Part shown: positions 45,538 through 57,279 of the stretch, piece after piece
Position numbering within the stretch: position 1 is the first letter of the stretch
Layout of the letters: each line of letters opens with the position of its first letter
Source: Siphonodentalium dalli
Lineage: Eukaryota; Mollusca; Scaphopoda; Gadilida; Siphonodentaliidae
Direction: 5' to 3'
DNA: 64,000 nt
NCBI GenBank assembly: GCA_032622095.1
Contig: CP136063.1
Span: forward strand, 24,680,987-24,744,986
Translations under genes and position numbers: made by a program
The notes under the pieces: generated by a model
Told to the model about the DNA's origin: nothing
Seen by the model: only the letters and a program-made list of their open reading frames with translations
The model's database searches: none

Positions 45538-47226
45538 TGGTATAGTTGTACAAAAGCATCAACTAAAATCTTTCCATTCCTAAAGAACACCTCCCACATG
45601 AGTTACACCACTAGTATATATATGCAGAGTCACTTCATTGCAATAATAATAATCGACGCATTATAGAGTATTCTGCAGTAAGTTAGTTTCAATGGGTTTT
45701 AGGGGTCATCTCAAAACTACTATCGGGATGCCGATAAATATCCCGATAACTCAAAAGCTATCTTCTAACTTTCCCGATAGATCCCGATAGAGCGGTCGCG
45801 ATTTCCAGAAAATATTCCGATACCGCATCTAAATATTCCGATAACATGCTGAGTTCCCGAATATTTCCCGATAAAAGTCCGAAAATTATGTTGCGTATTG
45901 CCGATAACTTTCCGATAATTTACCCATTTATTTCACGAACAATTATGTCTGTTTTGATAATCGATGAATCGAGCATGTTGTTTTGTTTATATATTTGTTT
46001 CGGTTACCTCTTCAATGTGTTTTCATTACTTTTGGATTCGTCCATATAGCTTCCTTCGTAAGCACATTTTATTGGGGTAGAATTAGCTTCTTTAAAAGAA
46101 TAAAAACTCAAGTTTTGATTTGAAGTTATTAAATTGCCCATTGAATTATTTTTGCAAATTATACATACAGCACATATCTCCTAGAAGTGCTATGAAGGAC
46201 ACATAAAAAGGAATAGTTTCATAAAGGTAGTATCCCTTCAACTCTAGCATGTATTTCATAAAAATCGAATAAATTACCAAACAAGTGAAATAAATGCCAT
46301 AAGATTACGATAATTACTACACATTGGCTTCAAATAGTTGATTTTCAATCGCAGATAGCTTTCTTTAAACAATATTTGAGAACTATATTGTTCTGCTGAT
46401 TTTCCCCCACCTGATTTGCACTTATTGTTTGGCGCCATCAGTGTCTAATAAACAATTTGTGCTGCCAGGATTTTGATTCATCATTCAACAATAAATTTGT
46501 TATCAAAACTACGGCCAATAGATATAATTTCTCCCAGAGTATTTTTTCTCAATCATACTCAATGTAACATTCTTAAAATGCAGATAACGAAATGCGTTAA
46601 ATCATTATTTTTGAAAATGACGCGTCTTGCACGTGATTCGCCTCGCCGCCTACTGACACAGGCAATTAAAATAAAACATGACACAAGTTTTACACTGTCA
46701 ATTCTTTAATTTTTCACGTCACAATTTGGCGAATTTGCTGGAGGCTATCTAAGTGATAATGCGCAGTGAATGTGAACTTTAATAATCACACAAGAACAAA
46801 ATAATCAGCGCTGACAAAAATGTTTACCCCTACGAGAACCTCATGCACCTAATGTTCGAACTTGACCCAGTTATGATCGATATATCTCTGCACATTTGTC
46901 GATCGATCATGCCCATCATATATGACATAATATTGTCAAGTCATTTGAAAAAGATGGAATGGCTATTAATGTCGATAAAGTACTTTCTAATCGTGCATTT
47001 GAGATATCAAACTAAATAAAAGTTAGCAAGACATTTTTTTGAAAAAGATGACGAAATATACTAAAAATAAATCGCATCGTAACAGGTGGTAACTACCATG
47101 ACCTTGATGATGCAATCGTGAAATTTGACACTGTCACTGTTAGAACATAATTAGGCTATGCAACATATCGAAATAATCAATGCAGCCTATAATTAGTAGT
47201 ATAATTACAGAAAACAAAATTAATGT
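45538..47226. other. No gene; possible end of a CCGATAA-rich element
   Basis: 45700-45960 is crowded with the word CCGATAA/TATCGGGA and starts near TTAGGGGTCATCTC. The same words crowd 49890-50125, so both may be subterminal regions of one large element, but I could not match its ends. 45960-47226 shows nothing recognisable. Confidence 0.35.
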
Positions 47227-48884
47227 ACAGTATATTCCCGTACAGAAACTGCACATGTGATTTGGGTAGAAACAGGTTAGAACAGCTTAGCATTATGTTA
47301 GTTTCGTATGTTAATCACCCCTGCTACATTAGCAGCATATTAGATCTAGTGTGCAAAATATTTCTAACCTCATTGCTCACATTAGCATAGCTTAGTATTC
47401 ATACTGGGTATAGATTTCTCCCAGTCTGCCCATGGTGTGTCCAAAAATATAACTTCGACTAAGTTAGTGCAGGTTAGAGATTATAAATTTAGTTATCCAG
47501 CCAATGATTTCTTGACACAAATCCCCGGGCATGTATGGACCATTTAATGACTTTCACATCTGGGTTTTATCCCCAGTTCAGACCAGGACTCCTATGCTAA
47601 AGGATTTTATGGCCCTGATAAGAACTTCCCTGGAACCTAGTATTCTGTTCAATTCACTTGGAGTTTACAATTCCCAAGTTAAAGTTGCTTGTTTTCTTTG
47701 AGACTGATAGGATAAGTTGTTCTTGTTTGGTGAATTAAAACCTCGTTGTTTTTTTTTCATGGCAGGGTAAGTCACTGCATGCATTTAAAATAACAGTTAA
47801 GAATTTAAGACACGAGAAAATCGGGACTTTTGTCAATTTCCTTTCCAAAATTGAACCTTAAACATTTCATAATGATAGTATTATGGTTTTTACATTGAAA
47901 TTAAGGGTCAATTTATAATTATTCAGTTATTCATTCATGTATAATAATATATAGAATCTTTTGTCAGTTTTCATATCTCATTCGCACATCATGGCAGTTT
48001 TAAGGGCATGTGGTCTCTTGTGTGCCTTACTGCGTGTTCTAATATCTAATTTATCAACCAGGTAGACTACATGTATATTAAAGTTGATTTAAATTTTATT
48101 TTCAAATACTATCAATCATATTTCTAGAATAAATAATGATGGACCATCACATCAAATAATCTAAATTCTGCTATTGTTTATTGATTCTAGTTAGTAACTA
48201 GACAGAACAAATGTGCGAATCTATTTACAAAATGAATGAATTGTAGGAAATAAACAATTTATGGCAGTTTTCATTGTTTCATCGAAGTGATTTTTACAGT
48301 TATTTGGAATATTCCATGTCGAAGAGCAGTTAACATGAACATTGCAGTGTATGTGATGTATATTTTATGTATTTATATAGTTTTTAAAAGCAATACCGTA
48401 TGGTATGATATATTGTTTGTGTGTGTGTTTTTTTTCCACAAATTGTTACCCAGCTGGATGTATGTATAATTACTTTAAAGTTAATTTGATAACCTGCCTG
48501 CACATGTGGCATTTTTATACATTCCTGATGTGAAATTTACTAACATAGAACTAACGTGCAAATTTGCTAACATAAAGCATATGTGCAATTTTACAGCTCT
48601 TAAGAGCTATAAAATTGCACATATGCTTTATGTTAGCAAATTTGCACGTTAGTTCTACGTTAGAAAAATTTGGTTGAGAATTTTCCAACGTATAACTAGT
48701 GTGCATATCCGCTAACCTGACCACATGTGCAATATGTTAGTTTTTAAGCTCCGCCCATCTCACTTTTGACAGTTAAATTACAACATTAGTTCTACATTAG
48801 TTCTACGTTGGCAATCAGATTAGAAATCCGCTTAGATCTAATGTGGTTTTAGGTTAGCAGTTTTTGGATACAGTACAGTATATA
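47227..48884. mobile_element. 1.66-kb TIR element with central-type palindrome
   Basis: Left end TACAGTATATTCCCGTACAG AAACTG and right end, on the other strand, TATACTGTACTGTATCCAAAAACTG, followed on both sides by repeats of AGGTTAG/TAACCT. TA-flanked CAGTATA ends suggest a mariner-type element; superfamily is uncertain. No transposase frame. Contains the palindrome at 48540-48663. Confidence 0.6.
48540..48663. repeat. Loop-free palindrome, 62-bp arms
   Basis: 48540-48601 and 48602-48663 are reverse complements with two mismatches, meeting at AGCTCTTAAGAGCT with no spacer. Words such as GTTAGTTCTACGTTAG recur in the surrounding element. Confidence 0.95.
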
Positions 48885-49187
48885 CAAAAGCAGCCCATGG
48901 ATGCACACACTTAGTTAAAATGTTATGATTGCTTCACGTATTTATAACTTTTGCACTGGAGATGTTCATGGAATTTTCCATTCCTATTTTCACAGGTCTG
49001 TAGAAGCTGTTTATTTACCATATTAGGATTCATGAAAAAACTATGGGATTACTACTAAATTGTTAATTCTGAAAGTATACATATAAAGCAGGACCCCCAT
49101 ATGTCATGTTACCATGACGAATCTCTATACTCTTGACTAAAGCGTAGAGAACAGAGTAGAGATTCATGGCAACATTGATCGATCTAA

Positions 49188-49212
49188 CCCCCCCCCCCCC
49201 CCCCCCCCCCCC
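49188..49212 (+). repeat. Homopolymer run of about 25 C
   Basis: Uninterrupted C run; length should be treated as approximate. It is preceded by a short hairpin (49103-49178, GAATCTCTA...TAGAGATTC). Confidence 0.9.
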
Positions 49213-49291
49213 ATTTGGATAGTCTTAATACTCCGTCGCTTGGAATGCACACATCTCCAAAAATGATCGGAGAGCAGCGCCGATTAAAGGT

Positions 49292-49684
49292 TATGGGAGG
49301 CCAAATTCACATTTATTAATAATTGCGCTTCAGTGCAATTCAATTGCGCTGAATCGCAATCCAACTTTATTCATATTAATTGCACTGAAGCGCAATTGAA
49401 TTGCGCTGAAGCACAATTGAATTACGCTGAAGCGCAATTATTGTTACAAGCTTACACCCCTGAATAGATAGGTTATGCCATTAATTAACTGGGGGTTCCC
49501 ATATATGGGAAAATAATTGCGCTGAAGTGCAATTGAATTGCGCTGAAGCACAATTAATTTTCTATTGGATTTATTCATTAATTAACTGGGGGGTTTAGCC
49601 ATATATATTAAATTAATTGCGCTGAAACGCAATTGAATTGCGCTGAAGCACAATTATTAATAAATGTGAATTTGGCCTCCCATA
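49292..49684. mobile_element. MITE built of AATTGCGC palindromes
   Basis: Ends TATGGGAGGCCAAATTCACA (49292) and TGTGAATTTGGCCTCCCATA (to 49684) are perfect inverted repeats. Inside, the palindrome AATTGCGCTGAAGCGCAATT and close variants occur many times, often in tandem pairs. Related right end at 54015-54039, single palindrome at 51283-51302. Confidence 0.85.
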
Positions 49685-50189
49685 GTACAACTGCATAAAT
49701 ATTTGGGTAGGCCTATGCTCCCCGCGTCTTGATTTTGAAGATTTCCCGATGGATGGGGGTGTATTGTCCGGGTAAAATACGATATTGTAGCACCCACTGA
49801 TCACCACTGTAAATATATAATAGTTCTACAACACGTGTTTCCCCGATACTGTAAAACTATATTATACTGACGATTTCTCATATTAGGAAGATAGGCCTAC
49901 AGACTACAAAACATAAAATCGCGATACCCCGATAAAAGTCCGGAGTAATCCTATACAGAAACTTTCCAAACAGCATGCAGTGTTGTTTTCGGATTATGAT
50001 ACTCCGAAATGAAAGTAAATTCCGAAAGAATCCCGATAGCTTATGTAAATATTCCGAAATGTTCCCGATAAACGTTGCGTCATTTCCCGATAACTGTATA
50101 TGCTATCGGACTATATCCATCGACCCAACCGGGTGACGGGCGACAACTGTAGTATGAATGCAACCAATGCAGAGTTTGACGTTCAATTG
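49685..50189. other. No gene; CCGATAA-rich sequence
   Basis: 49890-50125 is dense in CCGATA and TTCCGAAA words, matching in style 45700-45960. Possibly the far end of that element. Confidence 0.35.
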
Positions 50190-50268
50190 CAGAGAGCGGG
50201 ATTCAAACTCATGACATTTTCACACCATGATGTTACAAGTCAAGCACTCTAATCACCGCGCCACTACA
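50190..50268 (-). repeat. tRNA-like sequence (SINE head or tRNA relic)
   Basis: Read on the minus strand, GTGGCGCGGTGATTAGAGTGC resembles a pol III A box, then a stretch GACTTGTAAC that would place TGT (Thr) in the anticodon loop, then GAGTTTGAATCCC resembling a B box (GGTTCGAATCC). The acceptor stem does not close and the variable region is too long, so a working tRNA is not supported. Likely the 5' part of a tRNA-derived SINE. Confidence 0.6.
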
Positions 50269-50538
50269 TTATGCAATGTTTCTGTGGGTGTAATCTTCTT
50301 TGAGGTGTTACAAGTCGAGCACGCTAATCACCGTGCCACTACATTATGCAATGTTGCTGTGGGTGTAATCATCTTTGAGGTGTTTATAATTGTTGAGCAT
50401 GCTAATCACCGTGCCACTACATTATGCAATGTTGCTGTGGGTGTAATCATCTTTGATGTGTTTATAATTGTCAAGCGCGCTAATCACCGTGCCACTACAT
50501 TATGCATTATTATACCTCATATTAAAAGCCTATGTTAA
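50227..50538. repeat. Tandem array of half-tRNA units, part 1
   Basis: Four units of about 75-79 bp, each holding the complement of the A-box half (GCACGCTAATCACCGTGCCAC at 50244, 50319, 50398, 50475) followed by ATGCAATGTTGCTGTGGGTGTAATC. The B box is present only next to the first. The frame that reads through is repeat-derived. Confidence 0.9.
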
Positions 50539-50831
50539 TTTCCCATAGGGTGTGATTTTACAATTTGCAATGTTTCCCGCCCATGAAATATTGCCGGTCA
50601 CCATTTTTTGCAATGTTGACCGCTCCGACCGAAAGAGCCCGAACATGTTAACGGAAACACCCGAACGAAATGTTATGACGTATTTTGACCGTGACATTCA
50701 AAATGGAAACCCCAAATTGTCACGATTCAGACAACTTCCGCATTCTTCAAAGTAAACATCATGGATGCCGGTGTCAAATCGAAGCGATTCGCGGATGTTT
50801 CACCCGATGATATGACATGGTTATTCGGTAT

Positions 50832-50982
50832 AATAAAAACAATGGTGACGTGGCTCGAGGGCAACATTGCGGATAGTCTCCCCTAGGAACCAATGTCACC
50901 CTCGGCTCCGCCTCGGGAGACATTGGTTCTTCGGGGGAGACAATCCGCAATGTTGCCCTCGAGCCACGTCACCATTTTTATA
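50832..50982. mobile_element. Long GC-rich hairpin
   Basis: 50832-50902 (AATGGTGACGTGGCTCGAGGG...) pairs nearly perfectly with 50921-50982 across a loop near CTCGGCTCCGCCTCGG. It sits between the two parts of the half-tRNA array, so it probably inserted into it. Confidence 0.9.
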
Positions 50983-50984
50983 AT

Positions 50985-51255
50985 GTTGCTGTGGGTGTAA
51001 TCATCTTTGAGGTGTTTATAATTGTCGAGCACTCTAATTACCGCGCCACTACATTATGCAATGTTGCTGTGGGTGTAATCATCTTTGAGGTGTTACAAGT
51101 CGAGTACTCTAATCAGCGCGCCACTACATTATGCAATGTTTCTGTGGGTGTAATCTTCTTTGAGGTGTTACAAGTCGAGCACGCTAATCACCGTGCCACT
51201 ACATTATGCAATGTTGCTGTGGGTGTAATCATCTTTGAGGTGTTTATAATTGTAC
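50985..51255. repeat. Tandem array of half-tRNA units, part 2
   Basis: Three more units (A-box halves at about 51029, 51104 and 51179), same period and sequence as 50227-50538. Confidence 0.9.
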
Positions 51256-51314
51256 CGGTATGAATAAATCCAATAGAAAAATAATTGCGCTGAAGCGCAA
51301 TTATTTTCCCAACT

Positions 51315-51480
51315 AAAACAGAAGGTACTGGTATTGCGAATCGCCCCAACTAATACAGAAGCTAATGCTATAGCAAGTTACCCTGACTGAAACAGAAGAT
51401 AATTATATTGTGAGTCTATCTGACTAAAACAGAAGTCGCGAGTCACCCTGAAGTATACAGAATATAATGCTATCCAATTT
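51315..51480 (+). repeat. Degenerate 37-bp satellite, part 1
   Basis: Units near GACTAATACAGAAGGTAATG followed by CTATCGCGAGTCGCCCC, strongly degenerate. Continues at 52555-53290. Confidence 0.85.
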
Positions 51481-52554
51481 TTATTTGAGTGCAGGACAAA
51501 ATGTCAGGTACCAGATGAGTGGTGTCTGACATTTGAAAATGGCACCTGACATGATATTATTTCTCTGTGACTGTATGCTATTGCCCAAACTTACTAGTTT
51601 TACGCAACAAAATTCATTTGATAAGATTTTCAGACAATAAGCCTTTTTACTGGTTCGCGATTTTCAAGATGGCCGATGGTTCCATATGGTCCGATTCCTA
51701 GCTTTTTATCCAACCCACCGGTAAAAGCCGGTAAAAGGTCAAAGTTGAGAAGTAGCATCCATTTCGACCATTTGTAAACATTCGACAGCTGAGTGCGAGA
51801 ATTTTTTATCAACATTTTATGGCTTAATTTCATTTATTCTGAGTGCAACTACGTGTTTAAGAATTGTTTTGTGGCCATGTCATCTATATAGTTAGGATCT
51901 GGTGACGATGCAGACATTCAGACGCCCTTTTTTGTCAACGAACTTCCCATATTTAAGGTTACTGATAAATAGCGAGTTCTTGCGTTAAAAAAAATAACTA
52001 AAAAACATACGTGATACATCCAATCCATCTACTGTGCGAAACCTATGTATCGTATGTATCCAGGATGAGTGTTTAAATAGTTTTATGAAGTTCTCGCACC
52101 TGCGATACGATAACGACCTGTTGCCATTTTATTTTGGGAATTCCCAGACTGGAGTCATATGCTAAACATAGATGCTACTTGTTAACTTTGACCTCCGGAG
52201 ACCAAATGGCGGATTCGCCGCGAGTAAGTGAAATCACTTATGCCACGACATTAACCCAGATCGAAAAATATCTATTACCTTCCGCCATATTCCGGTGCTA
52301 GTTTTTAGAACAACTGTTTTTTCCAGATATTATTTTTATCGCCGGGGAAACCCAGCGCCCACACAGAAAAATAATTTCGATTAGTGCCGGTATTCTTGCA
52401 AAAAGAAGTCGCCCAACGCGACAGTAAAGGCTACCCAAACAACCACATATAGAAACTTCAAATATAACAGACGAGCATCACGATCAGCGTATTCAGATTT
52501 GCGTCGGGAAATAATAATGCCAATATTATGTACAGTGCTTAGCCAATGCAATTT
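51481..52554. other. Non-repetitive stretch within the satellite
   Basis: About 1 kb that splits the 37-bp satellite. No gene or TIR recognised. A TGTCAGGTACCAG/ATGTCAGGTGCC relation near 51505-51550 is a short inverted repeat. Confidence 0.4.
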
Positions 52555-53290
52555 TCGTACCAGACAAAACAGAAGGTACAGGTATTGCAAGTCACCCCGA
52601 CTAATACAGAAGGTAATGCTATTGCGAGTCTCCACGATTTATAGAGAACAAAAAGAATAAAACAGAAGGAAATGCTATCGTGAATTGCCCTGATCACTAA
52701 TACATAAGGCAATGGCAATGCCATCACTGGCATCAGGAGCCGCCCCGATTCATACAGATGTTAATGGTATCATGAGTCACCCTGACTAAAACAGAAAGTA
52801 TATACCGGTATCGCAAGTTACCCCAACTAATACAGAAGGTAATGCTATCACGAGTCGCCCAGATTAAAACAGAACATAATGCTATTGCAAGTCGCCATGA
52901 CACTGACTAATCAATCCTATCGAGAGTAGCCCAAACAAATAAAGAAGATAATCCAAAAGTGAATCACCCCGACTAATACAGAAGATAATGCTATCGCGTG
53001 TCGGCTCAACTAAAACAGAAGATAATGCTATCACGAGTAGCACCGACTAAAACAGAAGGAAATATGCTATTGTGAGTACCCCTGATTAATACAGAAGGCA
53101 TGCTATCGCGAGTCGGCCCAATTCATACAGATTATAATGCTATCATGAGTTGCCCAGACTAAAACAGAAGGTACCGGTGTCGCAAGTTACCCCGACTAAT
53201 ACATAAGGTAATGCTATCGAGAGTCACACCGACTAAAACAGAAGGAAATATTTTGTGAGTCGCCCTGAAGGGAACGCTATTATGTCTCTT
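52555..53290 (+). repeat. Degenerate 37-bp satellite, part 2
   Basis: About twenty degenerate units of the 51315 type. Most keep ACTAA(T/A)ACAGAAG and GCTATCG. Frames on the minus strand across it are repeat-derived. Confidence 0.9.
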
Positions 53291-53739
53291 GCCTCTATTC
53301 CTTCTGTATGTGACTGAAGACTTCTAAAGAATTTTCTGAGATGTGGTTTTAAACGAATATAAAATGACTCAGTCCATAAATGATTTGATATTATCCTCTC
53401 AGCCCTTAATGTAAAAAAGGTAGGGGTGCTCTCATGATTGTTTACTGTCTTTAGTTAACTCATTATACTCATGATAAGAGGCAAGGAAGCAGTCTGAAGC
53501 GCTATTGGTTGGTATCGCATATGAATTTATGATAATGGAATAACCCACCTATTCAGGGAGCAAATTACTTTTGAAATTTTGATTAGCAAATAACCTCATA
53601 ATGACATAATTAGATAGCATTGTTCTGAAATCATATAAAATTCATACCAAATTGCATAGCTATTATCCAAATTTGGGTAGCAAATTGCGATGCGATACCA
53701 GTTAATTTTTTCCCTGCACCTATTCAACCCAACTTTAAT

Positions 53740-54039
53740 AATAATAATTGCGCTGAAGCGCAATTGAATTGCTTGGGTATGTATGTGAAATATTAATTGC
53801 GCTTCAGCGCAATTAATTTTGAATTGCGCTTTCAGCGCAATTGGTGGATATCCCATATGAATTGATGATAATGGAATAACCTATCTATTCAGGGGTGTAA
53901 GCTTGTAACAATAATTGCGCTTCAGCGCAATTGAATTGCGCTGAAGCGCAATTGATATGAATCAAGCTGGATTGCGCTGAAGCGCAATTGAATTGCGCTG
54001 AAGCGCAATTATTAATAAATGTGAATTTGGCCTCCCATA
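53740..54039. mobile_element. Second AATTGCGC palindrome cluster
   Basis: At least seven palindromes AATTGCGCTTCAGCGCAATT or its equivalent (53748, 53797, 53825, 53913, 53934, 53973, 53992), ending TGTGAATTTGGCCTCCCATA as at 49684. The left terminus of the element is not found. 53290-53740 holds nothing recognised. Confidence 0.8.
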
Positions 54040-54299
54040 GGGGCTGAGCCGTATCTCTAACTAAATGCAGGTCAAATTCGTGCGCGTCAATCAACGCAAT
54101 GCCGAAATTCTCGCAATTATAATCTTTTTGGTGTGAACATCTATCTACAACTAATGTAGTATCAGGCATGAAATTTTCAACTGTTTAAATTTTTATCAAA
54201 GTAGGGGGTCAAATCTCCACCCCTCTACATTCCCTCAAACATTGCCCCCACCCAGGCTGCCTAGAAATCAATATTATTATACCAGTACCAAACAACATA

Positions 54300-54950
54300 G
54301 AGGAGAGTTAAATCGTGACCCCACTTGACCCTGACCTTCAAAATGGACAATTCAAGGTCAAAGCCCGGACGAAGTCGGGTCACCTTCTAGACTAATATAT
54401 ATTTTAGGAAAGTTTGTGTGTCTGTCTGTGTGAGCGCGATGGACTCCAAAACGGCTCGACCGATTTCGACGAAACTTGGTACGGGCACGTAATTCGACCC
54501 GGGAACGAACATGGGCCAGTCCATTTGTCCGTGCGGCGTGACCTTGACCTTCAAACCGGTAACCTTCAACCTGTATCTCGGCTCCTGCTGGGCCGATTTG
54601 GACCAAATTTGGTATGTGGGTGCAGTGTGAGACCTTCGAGTGACCTTGAACTCATATCTCGGGATCCGCTGATGCGATTTCCATGGAAACGGGTAGTATG
54701 AGGCGCTGAGAAATTTCGTCACACCCGGGTGCCCGTGCGGCGTGACCTTGACTGTCGAGTGACCTTCACTCTCTATCTCAGGATCCGATGGGACGATCGG
54801 GATAAAATTTCGTAGGTAGGGATGGTTCGGGTAGCCAAACATTTTCAACCATGACCTTTCAAATGACCTTGAACCTGTATCTCGGTATCCGCTGGGCCGA
54901 TTTCCACCATTTTTGGGATGTTGGTGTAAAAAAAAAAATACGACGACAAG
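54300..54950 (+). mobile_element. Degenerate Helitron-family DNA with a junction
   Basis: AGCCCGGACGAAGTCGGGT, CACCTT and CTAG (54387-54390) form a Helitron 3' end. TCTAGACTAATATATATTTT, starting at 54385, looks like the 5' end of a second one, overlapping the first. The body (CTCGACCGATTTCGACGAAA, then units with GTGACCTTGA) continues to about 54940, where no 3' end is visible. The long minus-strand frame across it is a repeat by-product. Confidence 0.65.
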
Positions 54951-54959
54951 TCTGAATTT

Positions 54960-55530
54960 AGTGTGTCTCACGTTGGCAGAATTAGGTCCCCAAAAGGTGA
55001 ATTTAATGACACTATTCCGCAAGTCGGGCTAGCATCACCAAATTCTTTGAATATTAGTCGTATGATTTCATCTGGATAAGTGGTGATTAAAACAATAATA
55101 TGAAATGGCCAAACCTGAATTTAGTATGTCTGACATTTGCAGAATTAGGTCCCAAAAATGTGGATTTAATGACAATATTCTGTAAGGCAGGCTAGCATCA
55201 CCAAATTCATCCTCAATCTGATTAGGCCTCAATGGCCAATAAAACCAAGGAACAGATTGAAGTCCTACAGTTGAAGTTGGTGATACACACCCATTGAGCA
55301 CCTCAATTATGCATTTTATCTTCTGCAAATTAGGGGGACATTGAAACTGAACAGGTGGGGAAAAAGTCAAAAAGTAACTAAAACAAAATTTCAATTTGAT
55401 ACTTAGGATACTTCCCAGAAGATGAGGCCCAAGCAGAATTAGGTCCCTGGAGGGTGTATTTGGTGATGCTAGCCTGCTGTACGAGTAGCAAGAACTAAAT
55501 TCACCCTCTGGGGACCTCATTCTGTACCAT
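54960..55530. repeat. Interspersed repeat, three copies
   Basis: GCAGAATTAGGTCCCCAAAA and GGCTAGCATCACCAAATTC recur at 54965-55045, 55135-55215 and 55430-55520. Same family as 42105-42600. Confidence 0.7.
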
Positions 55531-55880
55531 TGTTACCTCATTTGAACAAACTGAATGTGATTCACCTAGGGAACATCCACACCAAATATGAACCCATTCA
55601 GTCATACGGTTCTGGAGGATGATTCTTGACGGACGAGGAGTGATGACCATAGCTCCACCGGAGACTTCGTCTCAGGTGAGCTAAAAACTGTTGATCAATG
55701 TTTTTTTTAATGAAAACATTGCTCACCAGGTACACACATAAGTTTTATTTGAATGCCAGTGAGCTCCATATGATTACAAGATATGTCCCCAAAAGAATAG
55801 TCAATAATGAAACTTATCTCCATATGACTTCCTGGAACACATTTTCTATAGGATATAGCGCACATATTATACATGTCTTG

Positions 55881-56008
55881 GTGAACCACCGATCGATATA
55901 TAATAGCCCAATCGGGCTAAAATAGACCGATGGGTCTTTCACAGCCAGTATGAATCTGGGATAAGGGGAGTACTTTTATAGCTATAGCTAGATCGATCGG
56001 TGGTTCAC
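55881..56008. mobile_element. Short MITE (128 bp)
   Basis: GTGAACCACCGATCGAT at the left is the complement of ATCGATCGGTGGTTCAC at the right. A second small palindrome, TAGCCCAATCGGGCTA, lies inside. Confidence 0.75.
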
Positions 56009-57279
56009 TCTATGCAATTCAAATATTGCTTATAATTTACATAAGTCAATAATGCCAGTGCAGATAACTTCACCTTGAATTCGGCCAAATATGTTGACGT
56101 TTGATTAGAAAGGCAGAATTCCCCCCATTTGTTTATTTTCAATCAATGACTGATGAGAAGCATGGCGAACCTGGATCATTTTGGAGGTGTGCCAATTGTC
56201 TTTTGCATGCTGTGAATACCTCTTCTCGCCTAAATTTGCAAACAATCCATATATATACTTTGTTAGTTACCAATTTTTTGTTGATTTTACTTTCGGTTAT
56301 CGAAATGCCGGCTATTGTTTTGGCTGTTCTGTCAGCCGATCGTTTTTCGAGCGGTTCCGATTACTTCCGAATATCATTGCATGACCTCCACGCGATGATT
56401 CGCGCCGAAAATGTGATTGTATCTGGGAAGATTTCTTAATCTGACCGCAGTTTTCAACAATTTAATACGGGGCGAATACCCCACCAATAATATGCCACCT
56501 TGGGGTTTTATTTCTAGTTTTTTTTTATGACCTTTCTTATTGTATATCGGACACAGTTCTGTCTTGACTTGAAATATATACCCTGCACCGGGAGTGAAGC
56601 TAATGACTAAGTTTCTCAACAAATTTCCATGGCCATCAGAGTAAATCTATATTACTTTAAAAATGGAACATACCATGTTCCTACCTTCCAATCCCCAAGG
56701 GGAGACAAAGCGTTTGCTTAAAGAACTAGAAGTTTGTTCTGTGAGTTGAATTGTTTATTCCTCCAATGAATGAAGATATTATGTACAACATATAGTAAAT
56801 ACAATTATATGTACACATGTATAGTATTGTCGTATGCACAAATGAACACGTATATATACATATACATATGTAATAGAAATATCATGGAATTTGGCTTGAT
56901 CACAATAGAACACTTCCCTGACCAAACTACATATCCCTCAATGGAATAGCGTAATATGAAACAGGACAATTATATTTCTATTACATGATTTTGCTATGAA
57001 TATTATTATACACCCGTAAGTGCAAACAACGCGATGCCTCGATCGAGCTAAATGCACATGGGTGTGTGTATGTGTATATTTGTATGTATGTAGATGTTAG
57101 TTATAAGCCGACACACATTTTGCATTGGTCAGATGGAGCAAATAACACATACAAATATGAGACAATGAACAAATAAACGTTTCTCATCACACATGAGTTC
57201 CAGAGTAGGATGACTTCCACACCCACATGCATAAGTGAGGAATCCTACCAGCGAGAGCAATTCCAAGAATGAAAATTTA
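56009..57279. other. No gene supported
   Basis: An open frame at 56101-56439 has an Ile/Leu-rich middle but no start context, splice signals or recognisable family. The rest is AT-rich with ATGTATAT-type simple sequence. Confidence 0.35.

Noticed and set aside
50190-50268. Functional tRNA-Thr gene on the minus strand
   Set aside because: Acceptor stem does not pair and the anticodon-to-T-arm spacing is too long; kept only as a tRNA-like relic.
54387-55022. 211-codon minus-strand frame
   Set aside because: It covers degenerate Helitron units and an adjacent interspersed repeat; peptide repeats track the DNA repeats and no domain is seen.
56101-56439. 112-codon frame with hydrophobic middle
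   Set aside because: No homolog recognised, no splice or promoter context, overlapping alternative frames.
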